NCBI GenBank assembly: GCA_030704615.1
Contig: CM060732.1
Span: forward strand, 50,201,053-50,265,052
Length of the DNA: 64,000 nucleotides
Origin: Takakia lepidozioides
Lineage: Eukaryota > Streptophyta > Takakiopsida > Takakiales > Takakiaceae
Reading direction: 5' to 3'
This document shows, piece by piece, positions 35,501-44,584 of the stretch. Each line of letters starts with the position of its first letter. The stretch's first letter is position 1. The position numbers and the translations under genes are program-made. Under the pieces are notes generated by a model. The model had not been told where the DNA came from, did not search any database, and saw nothing but the letters and a program-made list of their open reading frames with translations.

Positions 35501-36683
35501 CTCGGATGTGGAAGGAAGAGGAGGATGCACGAACCAAAGACATCGTTTTGCCCAAAAAATCGAAGAGGGTAAAATTGCCGACCTTGGTGATTGAGCAAGC
35601 GCATGACTTCATACTGAAGAACACCCCATCCATACATGAATGGGAGGCAAGATACAATTATCTTGTTCAGCAACGAGAGGAGGAGACGCTTGCATGGAGG
35701 CGGAACCATCTAAGGCCGGTTACTAGACGCCCACGACGAGGAGCGGGCCGCCGGAATGTTCCTTCACAAAATTTGCCCATGGAATTGCAGCCTCTAAGTT
35801 CATTCCAACAGTGGCTTCGGACTTCAATTTATGACGTCGTTACTTAAGGAGAGGTGGTTTCAGATTTGGTGCAAGACATTGCAAGGGGCCCTCTCAATTC
35901 GCGACCTCATACACAGCGGTTTGGGTTCACGGTCGTCATTTCCGCATTCGTGTTCTTGACATGAAGCGCAAAACAACCTTTGATTCTGGCTTGTGTGCCA
36001 CATATTGGCAAGACTCCGTGTGGGGCAAGGGAGATACACGACCTGCTATGAGCAAACTTGAGTACATTGGAGAGCTTGAGAGCATACTCCAACTTCAGTA
36101 TACAAGGTATCGGCTTCTTCTCTTCAAGGGAAGGTGGTTCCAGCCACATCTTGTGGGGGCCTCCGCAATACTAGTGCAAGATGATTGTGGTTTAATGCGC
36201 GTCAATGCAGATAGGCTCAACCCTACTCATCGTCCCTCCGATGAGCCTTTTTCACGGCCTTCAAACATGGAGCAAGTTTTCTTCTCCGATGACAAAACAA
36301 GAGGGGGGAATTGGAAGGTGGTTGTGCATGCTCATTCAAAAGGAAGACGTATCTATCATGGTCTCGGATCTCCATGGGGTGAGGTGATTGCGGTGGACGA
36401 AGAGACTTGTCATAATGATGCTGATGATGGAGGTTGGGTAGAGGGGGTAGAAGAGGATGATGACGCCCCGGACAATGCATCCTGGACCCTATATGATGAA
36501 GCTCTAGAAGATACGGATGTTGGAGAAGGAGACGAAGACACGGCCATTGACAACGAGGTGGAGGATGATTCAGATGTGCCTTTTGAGAGTCGGGCCATTT
36601 ATGACGATGATTCCGATGACAAAGAAGACTTGGAGCTTGATGAGGATGAAGAGGCTCCGGATAATGATGTTCAAGTTGATTAG
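32530..36683 (+). pseudogene. Decayed CACTA (En/Spm) TNP2-type transposase
   Basis: Blocks of the CACTA transposase appear in order. First come PLYEGAKVSRLSTILLLLNL and a zinc-knuckle-like CPKCKKDRY (32830-33168), then YFPIIPRLRAQY through GFSSDGINPF (33400-33730). Next are LRPLVDELKELW (33930-34075), CGDDLDAHSSRHLHK (34320-34510), SPMHIEKNV (34740-34998), GLKSHDYHNLLQ through MEMHLPPSFFDL (35040-35358) and ERYMKTLKGFVR (35359-35847). Last is a DUF4216-like region with an acidic tail (35930-36683). Disabling changes include TAG where Trp is expected after MRGILF (about 34057), TGA after QFWED (about 34501), a frame change near 34998, TAA at 35356-35358 and another frame change near 35930. The transposase is therefore inactive. 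Confidence 0.9.
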
Positions 36684-37010
36684 ACACAAAATCAAAGCTA
36701 CATAACAATTCTCGCACCGAACTGGACCCATCCCTTCGATTGATTGTACATGTACATGCATATTGTACTTTATTTCTATGATTCATCAAATATAGCTGTG
36801 GCTGGTAGTCTTTCAAGAAAGAAGGCAGAGACAATGAATATGTTGGAGCAACACATACAGATGTGGTATCAAGAGAATTATCAAAATGAATCTCACAATC
36901 TACAAGAAGATCCACAACAACAAGCTAAACCATAAAGAAAAACAAACACCCTACCCCAGTACCATATGACAAAAGAACCCCCAAAGGCCCTAACCCTAAA
37001 CCTAGAAAGC

Positions 37011-37564
37011 CCTGCCGTCGCCGCCTGCGACCCCTACGCGTCGCAAACTACGACGCGTTTTCTTCGATTTATGAGGCCGGGGGTCGCAAACGGCGACGGC
37101 CAGCCGTCGCAAAATGTGACATGTTTTTTTGTTTTGAAAGAATAGGGCAGCCGGGCAGTTTGCAACGCCTGGCCGTTGCAGGGGCCTTTTGCCCTTCTTG
37201 CCACCATGCGACAACCGAGCGTCGCAAGAAAGGGCTGCAATGAAAGAAAAGACAAGAAATGGTTTTTTTTTTTCCCGGCGTGCGACGACCGGCCGTCGCC
37301 AGAAAATGCTGCCTTCTGCCCTTCGCTGGGGGCGACACTTGGGCGTCGCACGGAAGGGCTGCCATTTTCCCTTCATCACTCCGTGCGATGGCCAGGCGTC
37401 GCCGCCTGGCCCCGGCGCCAGGTTTCACTCCCGCGGGGTTTGGCTGCGACGGCCCGACGTCGCAACTACGCTCCGCGGGGTTGGCGTCGCACGCTCGGCG
37501 CCGCGCGGGGCGTGGGGGCGTGGCTGGTGTCACAACCCACCCCCCCCCCCCATTTGTTATAGTG
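37011..37564. repeat. CACTA subterminal palindrome array and right terminal inverted repeat
   Basis: About nine imperfect palindromes of the form GCGACGrCCrGsCGTCGC are spaced every 40-60 bp from 37011 to about 37500, inside GC-rich DNA. The block ends in CATTTGTTATAGTG (37551-37564), whose complement CACTATAACAAATG is a CACTA terminus. In En/Spm elements such subterminal repeats bind the TNPA-like protein; the palindromes probably do the same for this family (inference). This is the right end of the element carrying the decayed transposase. Confidence 0.75.
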
Positions 37565-37639
37565 CCAAGGAGGTGGCAAGTGTGACGCCAAAGTGGCGGT
37601 CACCTCGGAGCCAGTGAGCTGGCATCGGTCACCCCGGAG

Positions 37640-38115
37640 CCGGGTAAGGTGGCGAGGCAAGCGCCCGCCTCAGTGGCGGTCGCCACTCTGCCGGACGTGG
37701 TGGCGGTCGCCTTCGAGGCACCTGAGGTAGCCATGCAGACGACCGCCATAGTGGCGGTCGCCTCCTGTGAGGTGGCGGCAAGGCATCCTCAAGCGCCGGT
37801 CACCTCCGGTGAGGTGGCGGTCAGGCGACAGGGGGGTGCCCGGAGGGGCGGGCGGGACGACCGCCATGTGTAGGTCACAGGCGGGAGAAGAGGGCGACCG
37901 CCACGTGCCGTCGCCGGGAGGGAGAATAGGGCGACCGCCACGAGCCGGTCTCCGGTGGGAGAATAGGGCGACCGCCACGTGCGGTCGCCTGGTGGGCCGC
38001 GGCTGCAATACGAGCACGTGGTAGGGTGGGTGGCTGGGCGACCGCCACGCGCGATCGCCGGTGGGACCACCACGTGGTGCCGCGTGTGGGATGGGCGATC
38101 GCCATGTGGCGGGAT
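37640..38115. repeat. Second GC-rich array of GGCGGTCGCC/GGCGACCGCC motifs
   Basis: More than ten copies of GGCGGTCGCC or its complement occur here, several extended to GCGACCGCCACGTG. A roughly 40-bp subunit with GGGAGAATAGGGCGACCGCC is repeated in tandem at 37885-37985. The motif differs from the palindromes left of 37564, so it belongs to another element abutting the first. A TATA box follows at 38168. Confidence 0.7.
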
Positions 38116-38167
38116 GCGGGTGGGGGGTTGGGTTTGGGGGTATGGGCGGGGGGGAGGGTGGAGGGGG

Positions 38168-38174
38168 TATAAAA
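38168..38174 (+). promoter_or_regulatory. TATA box after the GC-rich array
   Basis: TATAAAA in a GGGGG...GGG context follows the GACCGCC array directly and points rightward. What it drove is unclear, because the following 400 bp hold no convincing ORF. It may be a former transposon promoter. Confidence 0.45.
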
Positions 38175-38277
38175 GGGCAGGCCTCCCCCCCATTTTTTCA
38201 CCTTTGCCTCCCCATTCTCGAGCTTGAGGGTACTTTGGATGCTTCGCGTTCTAAGTCCGAGAGTTCGAACTGGAAGA

Positions 38278-38427
38278 GGCAAGGGTGCTTGGCATTGGAG
38301 GGGGGAGGTTTTTGATTTTTTTTTTCCCTTAACTGATGAGAGAATTGGTTTAGGCAAGGGTGCTTGGCATTTGAGTGGGGTAGTTTCGAGTTTTTTATTC
38401 TTGAACTGACGAGAGAATTGGTTTGGA
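38278..38427 (+). repeat. 75-bp tandem repeat
   Basis: Two copies start at GGCAAGGGTGCTTGGCATT (38278 and 38353) and end with GA(T/C)GAGAGAATTGGTTT. They lie downstream of the TATA box. Confidence 0.75.
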
Positions 38428-38619
38428 GTCACGTCCGGCGTGTGACCGAAAGGGTGCACAAACTGATTTGCTATATCGGGAGGGGGAAGGGTTTAGGCCG
38501 GTTGAGGGGGGGTGTTGGGAGTGACAATCTATTTTTGTGCAGTTTGTTCCAAGATCTAATCTCATTTTCTTACCATAACATACCAAGCAATGTCTGGAAC
38601 ATGGTCTAGCACTGGGGCG

Positions 38620-39797
38620 GGAAGTTCATCAGGGAGAAAGAGGAAACATGGATTGGAGCGTGATAGCGCTATCAGCATAGACCATAAGCTTACATATCTC
38701 CTTGCACTTGTACATGCGCTGCAGCCGGGAATCAAGGGGAAATGCCGCAAGACCTTTTGTGGAACCAACGTCTTCATGCCAGGGATGTACCGAGGCGCCC
38801 CACATTTAGGGCAAGATGGTGCATCCTGCAGATCTCCCCTATATAGCGCACATCCCTTCTCACAAGCATGGATGCTATCGTAATTAAGCCCAGCTTTTGT
38901 TATAAGTTTCTTCGCTTCGTAATGAGATTTGGGCAAAAAGTTCCCTTTAGGCAATAGATGTCCGTGCAAAAGCTTCAGAAGCTCATCCATCGCTGCGTTT
39001 GTGACACCATGAGTAGCACTAACATTGAGCAAGAGCAACGTCGCACTCAAGCAGCTGGTGGGGCAGCCAACATACAGAGGTGTGGTTGCTTGATGTTGAA
39101 ATTGGAAAGCAGCACCGTCATCCCCATCCCCATGACTTTGTCCATCATGTTGGCACTCGTCTTCTCCAAGCCCTTCATCCTCATTAATGGTGCTTTGTAC
39201 ATTATCTGCAACTGCAAACGTTTCCTGCAACATGCGAATGATGTCGACGTCGGGGTCTAGATTCTCTCCACCACGAACAGGAACAGGGCTAATCTGTCTC
39301 GGAACATCATCCTCAGGGGGGCTACGTTCTTCCACAAAGTCTTCGTCTTCGGAGTCGACACTCTCCACCTGCATGTTCACCTCCAAAGTATAAGAGTATA
39401 GTCTTGTCCAAAATGTAACTTGTTGCATAAAACAGGGAATATCCTATTTGACCGTGCTAGTTTCCATACAGTAGTCCGCTGTACATGTACAGTAGAGGGC
39501 CGTTTAACATTAGCATTATAAGGGCTTCATCCTAAGTTATGTCTGCGAGAAGCGAGGCGAGAGATGCACGTCACTCACCATGGGATAACCCGACAGTGGA
39601 TCCCGGTCGTTGGCAAGCAAATGCAATTTGGCAGTTTCCACGAATTGGAGTTGACCCCCATGGCAGTCGTTGCAGGGACACATTATCTTTGAAAGACCCA
39701 GTCTAGTTGCACGTCGTTCCTCGATTTGCCAAAGTCTTGCGTCAGTGTCGGACACCGTAGTGCGGCGCCGGGTGTTTCTAGTTCCGACCTCTCTCAT
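38620..39797 (-). pseudogene. Truncated second CACTA transposase (TNP2-like), minus strand
   Basis: The N-terminal exon 39797-about 39580 encodes a transposase-associated domain (KIMCPCNDCHGGQ, then HLLANDRDPLSGYPM before a GTGAGT donor). The second exon, within 39428-38562, has PLYVGCPTSCLSATLLLLNV, YEAKKLITKAGLNYDSIHAC, CPKCGAPRY and VLRHFPLIPG. After IPG the frame must change to continue with LQRMYKCKEICKLMV. CACTA similarity stops at about 38630, and the rest of the protein, including the catalytic region, is missing. It is a 5' fragment of a different CACTA copy from the one at 32.5-36.7 kb. Confidence 0.82.
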
Positions 39798-39965
39798 TTA
39801 TGACGAAACGCTTCTGGGTTTGAGTAGTTTTTGAAGTGGGAAGTCAGCGAGTGCTCGGATGTGGGGAACCTACGCCTGGCTTGCAGACGTTGGAGTATTC
39901 GTATGGTGGGTCCACCTCCCCTTTGTTTCCTACATGCGCTCCTTCTATTGTTTGATCAGTAGATC

Positions 39966-40805
39966 ATGGTAGTCTTGTTTGAGGTCGATTACTGCAATTT
40001 GAGCGACGAGGAGGAACCCGCCATGGCACGGACAGGCAGCAGCAGGACCCCCCCAGCGCATAGTGCCCGCGCCCCCACCACCTCCGCAAGAAGACCCTAC
40101 CCGACTGCACTGGCTTCCCGCACACCCGCACCCAAGCCTTCTGCACCCAAGGCCTCTACACCCAACACCCCTCCACGCACTGCCTACGAGGAAGAGCGAG
40201 AGAGGCGCATAGCAGCCAACAAGGAGACGTTGTCTCAGCTGAACATTGGAAGCGTTGCGCGCAGGTGAGCAGATCACCCTTGTCCTTAGTATGCATGCTA
40301 CACAGGTAGTGAGTAGGGGTTTCCCACCACATTAGCCTACTGCTTTTCCCCCCCATAGGTTTGATGGTGATGGCACTTTCACGATCGCCTTTTGTTTAGG
40401 GCAAGATTCTCACAGGGTTTTGGAAATGTGTGCGCAGCATAGCCAGGAGTGTACAACGGCCGACTAGGAGCTCCAAAGTTGTGTGGAACGGACCTCCTCG
40501 ACGAAGCGGGCGCTTGAAAGAACTAGCATTACCTTCGATGGCGGAGGAAGAGCCCGAGACTGGTGGGCTCTGAGGCAGAGGAACTCGACGAGCGTGATCA
40601 GGAGCTCGATGAGGATTACAAAATAGATGATGACGACGATTCGGAGGAGGAAATGGACGAGGACCTACAGGAGGACGAGGATGGAGATGATGTGGACAAG
40701 GTATCAGATTTGGAGAACTACATCAGTGGTGCATGTGGACTGACCGAGCCTCCCAATGCAACGCATGCTCAGAGGGCACCCAAACGGCCAGCTCCTCTTC
40801 CATGA
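39966..40805 (+). pseudogene. 5' part of a TnpA-like (CACTA second ORF) gene
   Basis: It starts 169 bp from the minus-strand transposase start and is divergent to it. Segment 1 (39966-about 40268, likely start 40023) is Pro/Ala/Ser/Thr-rich and ends at a GTGAGC donor. A second segment from about 40440 reads RPTRSSKVVWNGPPRRSGRL. It is followed, after an apparent one-base frame change near 40560, by an acidic stretch (DELDEDYKIDDDDDSEEE). A stop precedes the next GTAAGT donor at about 40808. Low-complexity acidic and Pro-rich N-termini are common in the second CACTA ORF. Its 3' part resumes at 44.58 kb. Confidence 0.5.
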
Positions 40806-42062
40806 GAGGTAAGTGGGCATTTGCTTTTTGATTGTTTTAGGTTTTTGGCAGGGTTCATGTGCTTGATATGAGAATGCCCCGAGCACGGTTGGGATAAGGG
40901 TCACATCTTCCAAGTAAAGAAGTTGCAATGGCAAGCAATGGGCTTTTGCAATGTGCTCCCCTCTGTTTTCAAATGGGTGCACAATGAAAGGACTTCACCA
41001 GTTGCACGGGACATTGATCTGTCTACTACTTGGAACCCAATTTGTCAGTGACGTATTCTATTTTAAAGTCCAGCAATGCTTGTATGCTTGGGAGCTTTGA
41101 TCCTTTGGCCGTCGCCTTTGCAGTAGTTGCTTTTGGTGTGCTCATGCATGTGGTTTGGCTCCTATTTTCATTTTTGTACACTTTGGTCTCATCAGAAATG
41201 CTTGGCAGCTTATGTGCATTTGGAGTGGACCCTTGGGGAATCCCGTCATTCCCCGATATTTTGGGGCTGCTCATGCCTCTAGATTTGCGTCTTCTTATTT
41301 GTTTTTCCTTTTGGTCCCAACAGTTCTTTCCATTTTCCACTAGCAGTATGAAGCACCACTTTCTTGCCCTCTATACCTCATGATACAAGGGAGATTCTAC
41401 TGTCTATTCCTTGGAACGCAAATCTGTTATAAAAGTCTTCTATACCTTTTTCCATTTTGTGCCATGAGAAATGCTTGGGAGCTTATGTCCAGGAGGGTTA
41501 CCTTTGGACTGCTCATGCGTGTGTGTTTGGATGCAAGACAGTAGTTGCTTATGGGCTGTTTATGGCTGTGGTTTTGTCTCTTCTTGCTTGTGGGTTTCCT
41601 TTGGTCTCATAAGCTATTGAGCTCTTCACAATGATTTTGAAGGACTGTTTCATGTCATATCATGTTTTGTTTGCTGCGTTACTCTCCTCTTCAGAGTTTC
41701 CCCATTGGCTACCATCCACATTAATTTTATTGTTCTCTATACTACTGTCCTCTAGGAAGCCTATTGACATTGGGTGGACTTGAAACGGGAGTACATTAAT
41801 GTCTCTGTGACTAAATGTCGGCCTTGTGACCTCGTGTCCTTGTTTGTTTCGACTTGAAGCGCTTTGCTTCAGGTAAGGTAGTGCATTGGATTTAGTTGGA
41901 AAGCTTGGGGCCTTTCCCTCTTTAGAATATGCCTACACGGGCCATTCCCTGCAACTCCCTGGAGTGTGATCTCTGAATGGTAACAAGCGGACTCCTACCG
42001 CTTGGGGGCAGCCCTTCCGCCCAAATTGGGCAGTCGTATGCTCTGTCTAGCATACTCGGCAC

Positions 42063-42926
42063 TTGGGCTCCGATTGGTTCCTGTGCTTAAACTTATGGCC
42101 TGCGAAAACAATAAAAAATTTAGCTCCTATCAACATCAACACTCCTCAGGGTGATCCTTGGGAATTGGTTACTTATGCCAAATCAAGGGCTTCATGTGTA
42201 GTTTTTGGGGTGAATCCCAGGATGGACGATGTGTCCTTTAAAACTACATGCTCTAGCTTAGGCTTGGATTTCATGGCTAATGGTACCATCTCGAGACTTG
42301 ATAACAGGGGTACGTTGAAGGTTGCAATGACCAAAAGTGCTTGTAATAGAGTCCCGCATCAATTCAATCTCAAAGAAGTTCGTCCCTTGACTGGCTGGAG
42401 AGCGGTCTTAGACATTGGTGATTCAATGGGGCGCTCTAGGAAGACAACCAAGGGCAACAACTTCAACTTGAGAGTTTCTAACCGGTTTGATGCTCTGGAT
42501 GAGGTTGAATCCAAACAGCCAGAAAGACAAGATGCCCCTAAGTGTACGGAACCTGAACATCCTGAATCTGAAGGATTTGGTACTCTGAATGGCTTACCAA
42601 TCCTCAAGGTTTACACAAGACGAACAAATTCTATACACGGGGTAATTGTCCCCAAGCCGTCAGATGGACAGTCTGTCCCTAAGTGTGCAGAGCCTGAACG
42701 TCGTGTAACTGAAGGATTTGGTACTCTAAATGGTTCACCAATCCTCAAAGTCTACACAAGACGAGCAAAATCTATACACGGGGTAATTGTCCCCAAGCAG
42801 TCTGACGGACAATCTGCCCCTATGTGTGCGGAGCCTGTGCGTCGTGTAACTGAAAGATTTGGTACCCTGAATGGTTTACCAATTCTCAAAGTTTACACAA
42901 GACGAGCAAAATCTACACATGGGTAA
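42063..42926 (+). CDS. LINE ORF1-like fragment with three 47-residue tandem repeats
   Basis: An open frame of 287 residues directly upstream of the LINE endonuclease frame. The first half (WFLCLNLWP, DPWELVTYAKSRASC) is not recognised. From 42537 three copies of a 141-bp unit encode (P)KCAEPERRVTEGFGTLNGLPILKVY-type repeats, broken only by the stop at 42924. The arrangement, just 5' of an EEP endonuclease in another frame, suggests the first ORF or linker of a non-LTR retrotransposon. Confidence 0.5.
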   Translation: MGSDWFLCLNLWPAKTIKNLAPININTPQGDPWELVTYAKSRASCVVFGVNPRMDDVSFKTTCSSLGLDFMANGTISRLDNRGTLKVAMTKSACNRVPHQFNLKEVRPLTGWRAVLDIGDSMGRSRKTTKGNNFNLRVSNRFDALDEVESKQPERQDAPKCTEPEHPESEGFGTLNGLPILKVYTRRTNSIHGVIVPKPSDGQSVPKCAEPERRVTEGFGTLNGSPILKVYTRRAKSIHGVIVPKQSDGQSAPMCAEPVRRVTERFGTLNGLPILKVYTRRAKSTHG

Positions 42927-42937
42927 CTGTCCCCCCT

Positions 42938-44137
42938 TTGCAGAACGGTTGGCCGTCCAGGAGCAATCACAAGCTACCTAGTCGACAAACAATTCACACG
43001 CAAAGGGCTGGCTTGCGGCTGGCCACTTTCAACTTCTCAGGGTTGACCAACCAAAGGAAACAACTTGAAGTGGGACAAGTTCTTCGGACTAATGATATTC
43101 ATATCTGTGCTGGGCAAGAAACATGGGAAACGTCGGATAAACTGGTTGGAGATGTCATTGGTTATAAATGGGCAGGTAAGATGTGTACTCTCAAGGCAGC
43201 CTCTACCAAACGCGGTCAAAAAGGGGTCGGATTCTTTGTCTGTGATTTCTTGTTTGACAATTGTGAAATTATCAACAAGGGTTTGAGGTACGAGCATAGT
43301 ATCTGGCTAAAACTGAATTTGAAGGGCGGCATGAGTACAAAGGACCTCTTTGTTGGTTGTGTTTACATGCCCACAGAGGGGACCCTTAGTGCTGACGCAA
43401 ACAAGGCCTTCGAAGATGTAAAGCTGGACTGTGCTTCGTTCCTTGCCAAAGGTCAGGTGGTACTATTGGGGGACTTCAATGCCCGGGTGGGCAAAGGGAT
43501 CCATCACGACGATATCATTGGACCTTTTGGTGAGGACGAGCTGAATTCTAATGGCAGACGGTTAATTAACTGTCTAGAAGAGCTTCAGCTTTTGACCTTG
43601 AATAACAGGACAAGTAGTGACCAAGTGCAGTGGACTCGTGAGAAATCCCAAACTGGGGAACGTTCCATTGTGGACTATATCATAATGGACAAAATTTTGT
43701 TCCCCCAGTGTGCCAATGTGTTGATCGACAGAACTGTTATTGGTACCTCTGACCACTTCCTGGTTTGGACTGAGATCAAAAGGTGTTTTCCCACCACCAA
43801 GAGATCTGTGAAACGTTCGATTCGGAAGTGGCGCATAGAAGAATTCCACAATGAGGAGGTCAAGGCTGAGTACGTCCAGGCCTTGCAAGAGGCTCTCCCT
43901 CATTTTGTCCAATCGCTCCAAGAACTTCAGTCACGCTCTGTTAACGCAAGAAATGAAGTCGAAAGAGCAGTGGACTCTTGGGAGAGTTTTGTTTCCTCCG
44001 TGGCTGACAAGATAATTGGGAGGAAACTAATTGTCTGTGGTAGAGCAGTTAATTGGTGGACCAATGAGATTAAAGGGGGTTGTGGGAGGGAGGGACCTGG
44101 ACAAGTAGGGGGCTGCATATTGTGGTGTCATGTCTAG
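42938..44137 (+). mobile_element. LINE fragment: AP-type endonuclease (EEP) domain without reverse transcriptase
   Basis: A 399-residue frame holds a full set of exonuclease-endonuclease-phosphatase motifs: LATFNFSGL, the catalytic Glu in GQETWE, GCVYMPTEG, LLGDFNARVG, DYIIMD and GTSDHFLVW. It then has the helical linker seen before the reverse transcriptase of plant LINEs, ending WWTNEIKG. Similarity stops there. The following Gly-rich text and stop do not encode an RT, and no RT appears before 44.58 kb. It sits within the TnpA-like gene, probably in an intron. Possible causes are internal deletion, truncation or capture of a LINE piece by the CACTA element. Confidence 0.82.
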
Positions 44138-44584
44138 ACAAGAAAGAAATTGTAGTGGGAGAGGAGGAACCCCCAGGAGCACGATGCTAACCGCCTCATC
44201 AGCCAGCCATGTCCGAGAGGGGGCGCTCACGACTCTTCCTCCCCCATCTTCCTGCCCCCTCTATTGTCATATGTTGATAATATGTGAAGCCATTATCAGC
44301 CATTATCATATTGTACTCTCATTGATATGTACGATGGTTATCGGGGCCAGATTGTGCCTACAAGGGATTCCCCAAAGAACCCCCAAAGAGGGTCGAAACA
44401 TACAAGGAGGACTTCCCCAGTGACGTTTGGCGTGTTCAATGGATCAGACGTAAATGCATTTTGGGTGCGATTTCTGCTGCATTCAGTGTATGTATATTAT
44501 AGAACGCGTTTTTTGTTGATGTATCCTACATGATGTTCATGCTTTATCTTCCTACATAACTCTTTCCCACATGTTGATTTGCAG

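Noticed and set aside
36985-37010. Short CCCTAACCCTAAACC telomere-like stretch
   Set aside because: Only two imperfect units; too short to be an interstitial telomere array.
37166-38459. Many long ORFs on both strands in the GC-rich arrays
   Set aside because: They follow from repeated stop-poor GC motifs; frames are not conserved between repeat units.
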